Below, in pieces: positions 15,801-23,769 of a stretch of DNA of 43,433 nt. This DNA is from an uncultured Eubacteriales bacterium. GTDB taxonomy: Bacteria > Bacillota > Clostridia > Oscillospirales > Oscillospiraceae. Position 1 is the stretch's first letter. Every line of letters begins with the position of its first letter. The stretch lies in contig USMI01000003.1 in NCBI GenBank assembly GCA_900555735.1, positions 1-43,433 on the forward strand. The letters are read 5' to 3'. Under the pieces are notes generated by a model that saw nothing but the letters and a program-made list of their open reading frames with translations, did no database searches and was not told where the DNA came from. A program made the translations under genes and the position numbers.

Positions 15801-15826
15801 CAATAAACATAAGGAGGAGCTTCACC

Positions 15827-16960
15827 ATGGCAAGAAAGGGAGAAAACATCTACAAAAGGAAGGATAAGCGTTGGGAGGGCCGCTATATCAAGGGGCACGA
15901 CCTGTCCGGAAAAGCCCGGTTCGGGTATGTCTACGGAAAGACCTATCTGGAGGTCAAGAAAGCGCTGATCGAGCGGAAGGCGGACAGCTGGGGTACATTA
16001 TTAAATATGAAAAGCGGAGAGAAGGCGACCCTTGCCCGCTACTGTGAGGAATGGCTCACCATCAGCCGGAACCGGGTCAAGCCGTCTACCTATGCCAAAT
16101 ACCGCAACATCATTCTCCATTACATCATCCCCCATATCGGGCCGCGCTATCCGCAGGAGCTGACGACGCTGCTGATGGAGCAGTATGTGGAGCTGCTGCT
16201 GCGGGAGGGCTCCGCCCGAAGCGATAAGGGGCTGTCGCCCAAGACGGTGCATGATACGCTGTGCGTACTGCGTGCGGTCATCGCCTATATCCGCAGGCAG
16301 CCGGACAGCCAGATGCCGGAAATCGAGATCGTACCGCCCCGCTGCCAGAAGCGGCAGATCCGCGTTCTGACGATGGCCGAGCAGGAGCGGCTGATCCGCT
16401 ATCTGCGAAAGGACACCGACGACTGCAAATTCGGCGTGCTGCTGGCGCTGCTGACCGGAATGCGGATCGGCGAGGTATGCGCGCTCCAGTGGCGGGATAT
16501 TTCGCTGCCGGATCGCGTGATCCATGTGCGGGCCACCATGCAGCGGCTTCAGGTACAGAACGCCGGGCAAAAGACGGCGATCTGCATCGGCGCGCCGAAA
16601 AGCGAAAACGCGGCACGGGATATCCCGCTGTCTCCTCTGGCGGTGCAGCTGTGCGCCGGGTTCATGCGGCCGGAGCCGGAAGCCTACATTCTGACCGGAC
16701 AGCCAAGCTATATGGAGCCTCGCGCCTTGCAGTACCGCTTTGCGCGGTATACCCAGCAGTGCGGTCTGGAGCATGTGAATTTCCACGCGCTTCGCCATAC
16801 CTTTGCCACCCGCTGTATCGAGGTGGGCTTCGAGGTAAAGTCTCTCAGCGAGATACTGGGACACTCCAACGTCAAGGTCACCCTTGACCGGTATGTCCAT
16901 TCCTCCATGGAGCTGAAGCGCACCAACATCAATAAGCTATCGGCCATCGGACTTGGATAA
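15827..16960 (+). CDS. tyrosine recombinase / site-specific integrase
   Basis: DNA strand-exchange enzyme, 377 residues. The N-terminal arm (NIYKRKDKRWEGRYIKG) looks like the arm-site-binding domain of Tn916/ICE-type integrases, then a core-binding SAM-like domain (TLARYCEEWLTISRNRVKPSTYAKY) and the catalytic domain. Active-site residues are visible: Arg in TGMRIGEV, Lys in KSENAARDIPL, HALRH, LGHSNVKVTLDRYVH with the nucleophile Tyr. AAGGAGGAG sits 8 nt before the ATG. It is the first gene before the EPS operon and is flanked by 40-bp inverted elements; no excisionase, relaxase or phage gene is next to it. A domestic role in switching the EPS locus is therefore as likely as a mobile-element remnant. 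Confidence 0.93.
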   Translation: MARKGENIYKRKDKRWEGRYIKGHDLSGKARFGYVYGKTYLEVKKALIERKADSWGTLLNMKSGEKATLARYCEEWLTISRNRVKPSTYAKYRNIILHYIIPHIGPRYPQELTTLLMEQYVELLLREGSARSDKGLSPKTVHDTLCVLRAVIAYIRRQPDSQMPEIEIVPPRCQKRQIRVLTMAEQERLIRYLRKDTDDCKFGVLLALLTGMRIGEVCALQWRDISLPDRVIHVRATMQRLQVQNAGQKTAICIGAPKSENAARDIPLSPLAVQLCAGFMRPEPEAYILTGQPSYMEPRALQYRFARYTQQCGLEHVNFHALRHTFATRCIEVGFEVKSLSEILGHSNVKVTLDRYVHSSMELKRTNINKLSAIGLG

Positions 16961-17030
16961 GCCGTCACCAGCGCCGTCAGCGATTTCCGGAATCCACGCC
17001 GCCAGCGCCGCTGCATGGGGCTTTTCCCCT

Positions 17031-17070
17031 GATTTGGTAACTCTGCGAAGCGATCCTGCCGGAGATGAGG
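17031..17070 (+). repeat. right copy of the 40-bp inverted element
   Basis: Inverted partner of 15553-15592 with three mismatches. It lies 84 nt upstream of the cpsC-like gene. Confidence 0.9.
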
Positions 17071-17090
17071 AAGCACGGCGGGAGGGCTTC
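17047..17090 (+). promoter_or_regulatory. structured leader upstream of the EPS operon
   Basis: GAAGC/GCTTC (5 bp), a GA/GG internal loop, then TCCTGCCG/CGGCGGGA (8 bp with one G-U) enclose a 14-nt loop. The structure begins in the conserved 40-bp element and extends past it. Only the 5' half of the structure is conserved in the left copy. It could be a cis-acting RNA leader of the EPS mRNA; I see no match to a known riboswitch. Confidence 0.5.
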
Positions 17091-17153
17091 GATTATCATG
17101 GATATGACCGGCAAAAGCGCAATGTAAGCTCATGAGAAAGGATCCCCGCATAC

Positions 17154-17924
17154 ATGAAGAAAGAAGACACCTATCTGGAGATCGATCTGCTGTCGCTCCT
17201 GAAAGCCATGTGGAAGAGCCTGTGGCTGATCGTGGTAGCCACGGTGCTGTGCGGCGCCGCCGCGTTCTGCATCGCCCGGTTCTGCATCACGCCGCTGTAT
17301 AAGGCCAGCGTGCTGATGTACGTCAACAACAGCTCTCTGTCCGTAGGCAGCACCAAGGTGAGCATCAGCTCCTCCGACCTGTCCGCGGCCCAGAGTCTGG
17401 TGGACACCTATGTGGTGATCCTGAACACCCGCGCCACACTGGACGAGGTGAAGGACAAGGCGGGTGTCTCCTATACATACGAGGAATTGCAGGACATGAT
17501 CTCCGCCGCCGCCGTGAACTCCACGGAGGTCTTTGAGATCGTGGTGACCAGCCCGGATCCCAAGGAAGCCCGGGACATCGGCAACGTGATCGCGCAGGTG
17601 CTGCCCAAGCGTATCTCCACGGTGGTGGAGGGCAGCTCTGCCCGGGTGGTGGACAAGGCCGTGGCGCCTGCCAAGAAGGCATCACCCAGCATCACACGCT
17701 ATACGGCGGTGGGCATGTTGCTGGGCATCATCGCCAGCTGCGGCTATATCGCCGTGCGCACCATTCTGGATGACCGCATCCACGATGAGGACTGCCTGCT
17801 GCAGATGTACGAAAACATCCCCGTGCTGACAGTGGTACCGGAGCTGACCGCCTCGGAGTCCGAGGGCTATGGCTACGGCTACTATCAGGCGCCGTCCGGT
17901 AAGCGGAAGGGGGCGTCGGCATGA
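17154..17924 (+). CDS. Wzz/CpsC-like polysaccharide chain-length and kinase-activating protein
   Basis: Membrane co-polymerase that sets EPS chain length and activates the BY-kinase. The product is 256 residues: short N-terminal cytoplasmic part, TM1 (LWLIVVATVLCGAAAFCIA), extracellular Wzz domain (YKASVLMYVNNSS, a LVDTYVVILNT helix), a proline-containing VAPAKKASPS stretch and TM2 (YTAVGMLLGIIASCGYIAV). The C-terminal tail is short, Gly/Tyr-rich (GYGYGYY) and basic, and would contact the kinase. First gene of the EPS operon; a GAAAGGA site lies about 11 nt upstream. The kinase gene overlaps by 4 nt (ATGA). Confidence 0.92.
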   Translation: MKKEDTYLEIDLLSLLKAMWKSLWLIVVATVLCGAAAFCIARFCITPLYKASVLMYVNNSSLSVGSTKVSISSSDLSAAQSLVDTYVVILNTRATLDEVKDKAGVSYTYEELQDMISAAAVNSTEVFEIVVTSPDPKEARDIGNVIAQVLPKRISTVVEGSSARVVDKAVAPAKKASPSITRYTAVGMLLGIIASCGYIAVRTILDDRIHDEDCLLQMYENIPVLTVVPELTASESEGYGYGYYQAPSGKRKGASA

Positions 17925-18694
17925 AATTTGTCGGGAAACGGGAAGCGCCCATGACGCTGGCCAAACAGCGGAAGCTGCTGGGCAACCATCTGAATTTCGC
18001 GGCGTCGGAGGCCTATAAGCTGCTGCGGACGAATTTAATGTTTGCATTGCCGGATAATAAGGAGTGCCGCGTGATCGGCATTACCAGCGCCCTGCGTGGC
18101 GAGGGAAAGAGCACCACCAGCGTGAATCTGGCCTACACCATCGCCCAGACGGGCGAGCGTGTGCTGATGATCGAGGCGGACATGCGTCTGCCCAATGTGG
18201 CGCAGCGGCTGGCCCTGCGGCCGACGCTGGGCCTTTCCGACCTGCTGGCGGGCCTGTGCACCCGTGAGGAGGCCATTCAGGAGAGCGGGATGCTGGACAA
18301 CCTGCGGATCATCGCGGCAGGCAGCACGCCGCCCAACCCCATGGAGCTGCTGGGCTCCGAGCAGATGACACAGCAGCTGGCGGAGCTGAAGAAGGAGTTC
18401 GACTTCATCATCTTCGATCTGCCGCCTGTCAACGCGGTGGCGGACGGTCTGGTCATCTCACAGCTGGTGCAGGGCATGGTGGTGGTGGTCCGTCAGGACT
18501 ACGGCGACCGCCGCTCCCTGTCGGTGGCGGTGCGGCGTCTGCAATACCTGAACGTGAAAATTCTGGGCTTCGTCATGACGTACAGCCACACGGAGAAAAA
18601 GGCGTACAAGTACCACAAGTACGGCTATGGTTACGGCTACGGCTATGGCGAATACAAGAAGAAGGACGCATCCGGTGCTGACAGCGATGGTTGA
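17921..18694 (+). CDS. CpsD/CapB-type tyrosine kinase (BY-kinase)
   Basis: Cytoplasmic autokinase controlling EPS polymerisation, 257 residues. Walker A GEGKST (about residue 60), Walker A' VLMIEADMRLP and Walker B FIIFDLPP are present. The C-terminal tail has about eight tyrosines in a Tyr/Gly/Lys cluster (HKYGYGYGYGYGEYKK), the autophosphorylation site of the family. ATGA overlap with cpsC. The phosphatase gene overlaps its end, so kinase, adaptor and phosphatase form a translationally coupled trio. Confidence 0.94.
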   Translation: MKFVGKREAPMTLAKQRKLLGNHLNFAASEAYKLLRTNLMFALPDNKECRVIGITSALRGEGKSTTSVNLAYTIAQTGERVLMIEADMRLPNVAQRLALRPTLGLSDLLAGLCTREEAIQESGMLDNLRIIAAGSTPPNPMELLGSEQMTQQLAELKKEFDFIIFDLPPVNAVADGLVISQLVQGMVVVVRQDYGDRRSLSVAVRRLQYLNVKILGFVMTYSHTEKKAYKYHKYGYGYGYGYGEYKKKDASGADSDG

Positions 18695-19385
18695 TTTCCA
18701 TACCCATATCCTGCCGGGCATAGATGACGGCAGCCGCGGCGTGGAGGAGAGCCTGCAAATGCTGCGGGCCATGCCGGAGGTCTCTCATGTGGTGGCAACG
18801 CCCCATTTCTACGCCAGCGAGAACACGCCGGAGCGGTTCCTGCGGCGGCGCGGGGCGGCGTGGGCGCGGCTGCGGGAGCAATTGGATGCCGCGGCGCCCG
18901 ACATCCGGCTGGGCGCGGAGGTCTGCTATTTTGAGGGCATCTGCCGCAGCGACGAACTGTCTGCCCTCTGCATCGAGGGCACCAATGTGCTGCTGCTGGA
19001 AATGCCCTTCGACAGCTGGAGCAGCCGGGCGTTCAACGACCTGCTGGAGCTGGGCCATCGCGCGGATATCCAGATCGTGCTGGCTCACGCCGAGCGCTAC
19101 GATATCTTTTACCGCAAGCGGGACTGGCAGCACATTGCGGACAGTCCTATCCTGATCCAGTGCAACGCCGCGTTCTTTCTGCACCTGCGGACAAGACACA
19201 GGGCGCTGCGGCGGCTGGAGGACGGATATATCCACCTGCTTGGCTCGGACTGCCACGGCATCGAGCGCCGCGCGCCGGTTCTGGGCGAGGCGGCGCAGGT
19301 GATCCGGAAGCATCTGGGCGAGAGCGCCCTGCGTGACGTAGACCGTCTGGCCCTGCAATTGCTGGACGGCAGAGGGACGGAGTGA
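18675..19385 (+). CDS. CpsB-type PHP-fold tyrosine phosphatase
   Basis: Manganese-dependent phosphatase that resets the BY-kinase. About 236 residues. The PHP metal-binding motifs DFHTHILPGIDDG, ATPHFY, GAEV, LAHAERY and GSDCHG are all visible in order. Two starts are possible: GTG 18675, which has AAGGA 8 nt upstream, or ATG 18687, which places MVDFHTH at the very start as in most relatives; both overlap the kinase gene end. Its stop overlaps the sortase start. No damage seen. Confidence 0.93.
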   Translation: MLTAMVDFHTHILPGIDDGSRGVEESLQMLRAMPEVSHVVATPHFYASENTPERFLRRRGAAWARLREQLDAAAPDIRLGAEVCYFEGICRSDELSALCIEGTNVLLLEMPFDSWSSRAFNDLLELGHRADIQIVLAHAERYDIFYRKRDWQHIADSPILIQCNAAFFLHLRTRHRALRRLEDGYIHLLGSDCHGIERRAPVLGEAAQVIRKHLGESALRDVDRLALQLLDGRGTE

Positions 19386-20146
19386 CCGTGAAGAAATACC
19401 TGCTGATCCTTGGCGGCTTTGCCATTGCCGCCGCGCTGTACCTGCTGCTGACCTTCCGCCCGTGGCACCACACGGAGCCGCAAAGGCCTGAGCTGCCGGA
19501 CGTCAGCGAGCCGGTACCGGAGACGGAGACGTATGTCAGCCCCATCGACTTCGCTGCATTGCAGGCGGAGAACCCGGATATCTGCGGCTGGCTGGACATT
19601 CCGGATACGGATATCAGCTATCCGCTGCTCCAGTCGCAGGAGGACGATACCTTCTACCTGAACCACGATGCCTACAAGGACTACAACAGCGCGGGCTCGT
19701 TGTTCACCGAGCACCGGTACAACACAAACGACATGACCGATCCCGTGACGGTGGTCTACGGACACCGCCAGAACGACGGCTCCATGTTCGGCACCCTGCA
19801 GCAGACCTTCTCCGATCCCGAGAGCTTTGCTGCCCACAAGGCCATTGTGGTGTATCTGCCGGACCGCGAGCTGCGCTATCAGGTGCGGGCGGCCCTGCCC
19901 TACGATAACCGACATATCCTGTACCAGTACGATTTTCATGATACGCAGTCGTACAGCGATTTCCTGTACAGCGTCTACAATGCAAGAGCACTGGGCATCA
20001 ACTACGCGGAACAGGCCATAGAGCCTGATGACTCGCTGCTGATCCTGTCCACCTGCCTGAAGGGCAACCGCAAGAACCGTTTTCTCGTGCTGGCCGCGCT
20101 GGAGCAGACCGTTCCGGAGACCGGTACCACCAATAGTAACCAATAA
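19382..20146 (+). CDS. srtB: class B sortase
   Basis: Membrane-bound transpeptidase that joins secreted proteins to the cell wall. About 254 residues: N-terminal membrane anchor (YLLILGGFAIAAALYLLL), a spacer, then the SrtB fold beginning at DFAALQAENPDICGWLDIP. Catalytic His128 in YGHR, Cys225 in LILSTC and a following Arg (NRKNR) are present. The start is GTG 19382 (overlapping the phosphatase stop) or GTG 19388, which has GGAG 5 nt upstream. The next gene encodes a small protein with a sorting signal, its likely substrate. A sortase inside an EPS operon suggests protein anchoring connected with the polymer. Confidence 0.92.
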   Translation: MTVKKYLLILGGFAIAAALYLLLTFRPWHHTEPQRPELPDVSEPVPETETYVSPIDFAALQAENPDICGWLDIPDTDISYPLLQSQEDDTFYLNHDAYKDYNSAGSLFTEHRYNTNDMTDPVTVVYGHRQNDGSMFGTLQQTFSDPESFAAHKAIVVYLPDRELRYQVRAALPYDNRHILYQYDFHDTQSYSDFLYSVYNARALGINYAEQAIEPDDSLLILSTCLKGNRKNRFLVLAALEQTVPETGTTNSNQ

Positions 20147-20179
20147 TACCAAAAAGTATCACGTTAGGAGGATGTAAGT

Positions 20180-20422
20180 ATGAAGAAACTGATGAGCCTG
20201 ATGCTGGCACTGATGCTGGCCGCCGCGCTGACCATTCCCGCCTTTGGCTTTACCCCCAGCTCCGGTCAGGGCGGAGACGACGTCGTGGTCCCCGGTAAGG
20301 ACGACAACGCGCCCACCTCTCCCCAGACGGGCGAGGCAGACGCGGCATGGGTCATCACCGGCATCGCCGGTCTGGCGGCAGGCACCTGCGTTGTGGTGAA
20401 AAAGCGCTCCGCCGCCCGCTGA
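20180..20422 (+). CDS. 80-residue secreted protein with SPQTG sorting signal
   Basis: Begins with a signal peptide (MKKLMSLMLALMLAAALT...AFG), then only about 25 residues of acidic Gly/Asp/Pro-rich mature sequence, an SPQTG pentapeptide, a hydrophobic stretch (AAWVITGIAGLAAGTCVVV) and a basic tail KKRSAAR. This is a full sortase-substrate layout in miniature, resembling the class B NPQTN type. It follows the sortase by 33 nt with AGGAGG before its ATG and precedes the LCP gene. After cleavage, only a peptide of roughly 30 residues would remain on the wall. Its role is unknown: priming site, spacer or anchor for a glycan are possible. Confidence 0.82.
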   Translation: MKKLMSLMLALMLAAALTIPAFGFTPSSGQGGDDVVVPGKDDNAPTSPQTGEADAAWVITGIAGLAAGTCVVVKKRSAAR

Positions 20423-20427
20423 ACGGG

Positions 20428-21444
20428 GTGAACGGAACAAGGAAAAAGTCGCTGCTGCGTGCGGCGGTCATACTGTGTGTGGCCGTCGCGGCGGCAGCGG
20501 CGCTGTTTGTTGTCGGGAAATGGGAGAAAATGGAAGTTCCATCGGATACGCCGGATACCGACGACCGGCCGGAGTTCTACTATGACGGCGCGTGGTATAC
20601 GCAGAACACGGCGCTTGAGACGCTGCTGATCGCGGGCATCGACAAGTACAGCGACCAGCTGGCGGAAACGCTGGAGCTGGGCAAGGAGCTGGACGCCAAC
20701 ATCAACACCCAGCAGTCGGACTTCCTGATGCTGCTGGTACTGGACAAGGCGCGGAACACCTGTACGGTGCTGCCGCTGAACCGCGACACCATGACCCAGA
20801 TCAACGCGCTGGGGCTGGCGGGCGAGTCCATCGGCTCCTTCACCGGACAGCTGGCGCTGGCTCACACCTACGGCAGCGGCGGTCTGGACAGCGGCTACAA
20901 CACGGTACAGGCGGTCTCCGACCTGCTGTACGGCGTACAGATCGACCATTTCATCACGGTGACCATGGACGCGGTGGCGGTGCTGAACGATCTGGCAGGC
21001 GGCGTCACGGTGCTGGTGGAGGACGATTTTTCCAACGTGACGGATCAGCTGCCGCAGGGGCAGGAGGTGCACCTGACGGGCAATCTGGCGCTGACGTATG
21101 TGCGCTCCCGCCGTTCGGTGGCGGATCAGACGAACATTAGCCGTATGGCGCGGCAGAAGACGTATCTGGAGGCGCTGTATGAAAAGTTGAAGGCGCAGCC
21201 GGCAGAGACGTTTTCCACGAAGGCGCTGCTGGAGCTGTCGCCCTATCTGGTCAGCGACTGCTCGGCAGCGGCGCTGGCGGAGCTATATCAGGAGATACTG
21301 GACAGTGAGCTGACGGTGCTGGACGCGCCGGAGGGCGAATCTGTCCGGGGAGAGAAATACATGGAGTTCTATCCGGACGAGCAGAAGCTGCAGCGTCTGG
21401 CGGTAGACCTGCTCTTCATACCGGCTGAAGCATCCGCCGGTTGA
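20428..21444 (+). CDS. LytR-CpsA-Psr (LCP) glycopolymer transferase
   Basis: Attaches undecaprenyl-linked glycopolymers to peptidoglycan outside the cell. About 338 residues: basic N-terminus (RKKSLLRAA), one TM segment, then the LCP domain with LLIAGID, SDFLMLLVLDKARNTCTVLPLNRDTM, DHFITVTMDAVAVLNDLAGGV and the Arg-rich YVRSRRSVADQTNISRMARQ helix. The start is most likely GTG 20428, 6 nt past the previous stop, with weak Shine-Dalgarno sequence, so coupling is expected. It supplies the step that fixes the EPS made by this operon to the wall. Confidence 0.92.
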   Translation: MNGTRKKSLLRAAVILCVAVAAAAALFVVGKWEKMEVPSDTPDTDDRPEFYYDGAWYTQNTALETLLIAGIDKYSDQLAETLELGKELDANINTQQSDFLMLLVLDKARNTCTVLPLNRDTMTQINALGLAGESIGSFTGQLALAHTYGSGGLDSGYNTVQAVSDLLYGVQIDHFITVTMDAVAVLNDLAGGVTVLVEDDFSNVTDQLPQGQEVHLTGNLALTYVRSRRSVADQTNISRMARQKTYLEALYEKLKAQPAETFSTKALLELSPYLVSDCSAAALAELYQEILDSELTVLDAPEGESVRGEKYMEFYPDEQKLQRLAVDLLFIPAEASAG

Positions 21445-21477
21445 GCAGATAGATAGAGAGGGGAGAGCAAGCGGAGA

Positions 21478-22314
21478 ATGGAGACGGCGGTACTGTCCAG
21501 CGAACAGGTCTATGAACGGAAAGCGGCGGACTGCGAGACTTCCGCGGCCGAGAAACGATCGGAATCGACTCCCCTCGTATCCGTTATTATGCCGGCGTAC
21601 AACGCAGAAAAATATATTGAACAGGCGATTCGCTCTGTTCAGAAGCAAACTGTGCGCAGCTGGGAGCTGATCGTTGTAGATGATCGCTCAACAGATAAAA
21701 CGGCAGAACAGATCCGGCGGCTTGCGGCTGAAGATATGCGGATCATCCCGGTATATAGCGAAATGAATCATGGTGCGGCAGAGAGTCGAAATATTGCGCT
21801 GCGCCAATGCCGCGGAGAATTTATCGCCTTGCTGGATGCGGATGATATATGGCGTCCGCAGAAGCTGGAGAAACAGCTGGAAAAGGCAAGAGAGACCGAC
21901 GCCGATATTATTTACACATCCTACGCCATGATAGATGAGCAGGGAAAGCGTTGCTATACCGATTTTATCGTGGAAGAGACGACCAATCTGAAGGCGATGC
22001 TGAACTGCAATACGATAGGCTGCTCCACCGTGATGATGAAGGCAAAAGCGTTGTCTGGACAGTCATTTGTCAGCGAGTTTTACCACGAGGACTATGTGAT
22101 GTGGCTGTCTTTGCTGAAAGCCGGCTGCACGGCCGTGGGGGTGCGGGATATTCTGGTGGACTACCGTGTGGCTCGCGGTTCACGCTCCTTCAACAAGCTG
22201 AAAAGCGCCCGGAACCGCTGGAGAGTCTATCGCGATTACCTGAAGTTGCCGCTCATCCCGAGTGTCAAAGCAATGGCCGGCTACGCGATCAATGGATTAA
22301 AGAAATATCGATGA
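21478..22314 (+). CDS. family 2 glycosyltransferase
   Basis: Inverting GT-A enzyme adding a sugar to the lipid-linked repeat unit. The product is 278 residues. VSVIMPAYNAEKYIEQAI, the nucleotide-binding VVDDRSTDKT and the metal-binding DADD in ALLDADDIW are present; a later EDYVMWL motif supplies the catalytic acidic residue. The first 30 residues are an unusual polar extension (METAVLSSEQVYERK) before the domain. A purine-rich leader (GGGGAGAGCAAGCGGAGA) precedes the ATG. Ends with ATGA overlap into LicD. Donor and acceptor not predictable. Confidence 0.9.
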   Translation: METAVLSSEQVYERKAADCETSAAEKRSESTPLVSVIMPAYNAEKYIEQAIRSVQKQTVRSWELIVVDDRSTDKTAEQIRRLAAEDMRIIPVYSEMNHGAAESRNIALRQCRGEFIALLDADDIWRPQKLEKQLEKARETDADIIYTSYAMIDEQGKRCYTDFIVEETTNLKAMLNCNTIGCSTVMMKAKALSGQSFVSEFYHEDYVMWLSLLKAGCTAVGVRDILVDYRVARGSRSFNKLKSARNRWRVYRDYLKLPLIPSVKAMAGYAINGLKKYR

Positions 22315-23183
22315 TACTCAAAACGGAAACAAGCGCACTGCGCGAACATCAACTGGCCTTGCTGCAAATGCTACATGAGATCGACCGCGTGTGCAGGAAG
22401 CATAACATTACATATACGCTTTTTGCCGGGACGGCTCTAGGCGCTGTGCGGCATGGCGGATTCATTCCGTGGGATGATGATCTGGATATCATCATGCTGC
22501 GGCCGGAATATGATCGATTCCTCGCGCTGGTGCCTAATGAACTGGATAGTACCGCGTACTATTTGCAGCGGGAATTTTCGGAGCATTGGCCTATGTTTTT
22601 CACCAAGCTGCGGAAGAACGGCACTGCCTGTATCGAGCGCTATATTCCGCGGGATCCACTAACGCATCAGGGGATATACATTGACATATTCCCTTGCGAC
22701 AACCTTTCCGATGTCCCGGCGAAACGGGGACGCCAGTTTCTGGCATCCAAAGCGGTGATTGCACGAGCGCTTTACCAGCGCGGCTACCGGACAGACAGCC
22801 TGCAAAAGAAGCTGGCGATGCAGGTCAGCCGCTGCCTGCCGACAAAGGCGCTGTGGGCCTACGCCGTGAACCGGGAGGACACCGACTCGCAGATGGTACA
22901 CTCCTTCTTCGGCGCCTCATCCCGCTACGAAAAAAGCATCTATCCCCGCAGTTGGTTCACGGAAACGGTACAGCTCCCCTTCGAGGACGGGGAATTTCCC
23001 GTATCCGCCCACTACGATGCGCTGCTCACCACGCTGTACGGCGACTACATGACGCCGACGCCGGTGGAGGAGCGCAGGCAGAAGGTTCACGCGGAGCTCG
23101 TGGATCTGGAACGTTCCTACACGGAGTATGCAGGCGTGCAGAAGCAAATGAACTTCAAGGAATACACGCGCTGCATTCGCTGA
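22311..23183 (+). CDS. LicD-family phosphotransferase
   Basis: LicD proteins transfer phosphocholine or another phospho-alcohol/phospho-sugar onto a glycan. The product is 290 residues. The nucleotidyltransferase-like core is clear: LFAGTALGAVRHGGFIPWDDDLDI, FFTKLRKNGT, and IYIDIFPCD. The start ATG 22311 overlaps the GT2 stop by 4 nt; the longer open frame upstream belongs to the shadow of GT2. Placed among the glycan genes and before two giant proteins with choline-binding-like repeats, it may make the ligand these repeats bind (inference). No licA/licC choline uptake genes are in the window. Confidence 0.9.
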   Translation: MILKTETSALREHQLALLQMLHEIDRVCRKHNITYTLFAGTALGAVRHGGFIPWDDDLDIIMLRPEYDRFLALVPNELDSTAYYLQREFSEHWPMFFTKLRKNGTACIERYIPRDPLTHQGIYIDIFPCDNLSDVPAKRGRQFLASKAVIARALYQRGYRTDSLQKKLAMQVSRCLPTKALWAYAVNREDTDSQMVHSFFGASSRYEKSIYPRSWFTETVQLPFEDGEFPVSAHYDALLTTLYGDYMTPTPVEERRQKVHAELVDLERSYTEYAGVQKQMNFKEYTRCIR

Positions 23184-23226
23184 TTGACGAAGCAGGTAAA
23201 TCTTTGCAAAAAGGAGAAGGGGAAAA

Positions 23227-23760
23227 ATGAGCAAGTTGAGAAAATGGACGAGCTTTGTTCTGTGCGTACTGCTGGTCGGCGCGCTGCTGGTCGGCTGCGG
23301 CGACGACACAAAGCAGAACGACCAGCCCAACAAGCCGGGTACGACGCAGGGTACGGAGGATCCCTCCGGCCAGCAGAATACACCGGCTGATCCCGCGAAA
23401 AAGCTGGAGCTCGAGACGCCGGTCGGTACGCTGACCTTCCCGGAGGAATGGGCGGGCGACGTGCAGACGAAGGACACCTCCGCGGACGGCACCTATGCCA
23501 TGAGCTTCTATGGCACGGTCAACGGAGCGGATGTGCTGCTGTTCGAGATCGCCATCGGCGCGGCGGAGGGCGGCTATCAGCTGGGCAGCGCACCGGATGC
23601 GGACGGCAATATGCAGTCGGTCTGGCTGAACATCAGCGAGATCAAGGCGGAGCCGGAGTGGTCCGAGGCGGACACGGCCCGCATCAATACCCTGCAGGAG
23701 TGCGTGAATGATTTGATCGACCAGCTCAATCACATGGACGGCTTCCAGCCGGCGAACTGA
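23227..23760 (+). CDS. EPS-locus lipoprotein with one uncharacterised domain
   Basis: A 177-residue lipoprotein with lipobox ending in LLVGC (Cys24), an Asn/Pro/Gly/Thr-rich linker and one domain of about 110 residues (LELETPVGTLTFPEEW...LLFEIAIG...VWLNISEI...INTLQECVNDLIDQL). This domain matches in strand/helix order and key positions the two halves of the lipoprotein at 14709-15524. AAAGGAGAAGGGG lies before the ATG. It lies just upstream of an acyltransferase and an Lgt-like gene. Function unknown; an extracellular accessory factor for EPS handling is plausible. Confidence 0.82.
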   Translation: MSKLRKWTSFVLCVLLVGALLVGCGDDTKQNDQPNKPGTTQGTEDPSGQQNTPADPAKKLELETPVGTLTFPEEWAGDVQTKDTSADGTYAMSFYGTVNGADVLLFEIAIGAAEGGYQLGSAPDADGNMQSVWLNISEIKAEPEWSEADTARINTLQECVNDLIDQLNHMDGFQPAN

Positions 23761-23769
23761 CCAAGGACG

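Noticed and set aside
15544..15867. 107-codon frame entering the recombinase gene
   Set aside because: Begins in the 40-bp inverted element and overlaps the recombinase start in another frame; no ribosome site.
15827..16960. Complete integrative element or prophage around the recombinase
   Set aside because: No relaxase, excisionase, phage or attachment duplication is seen beside it; only inverted elements flank the gene.
17031..17100. Possible c-di-GMP or other known riboswitch before the EPS operon
   Set aside because: The GGTAACTC and CCGG words recall GEMM RNAs loosely, but the conserved core and tetraloop receptor pattern are not there.
16953..17135. 60-codon frame after the recombinase
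   Set aside because: No ribosome site, overlaps the recombinase end and runs through the conserved leader element.
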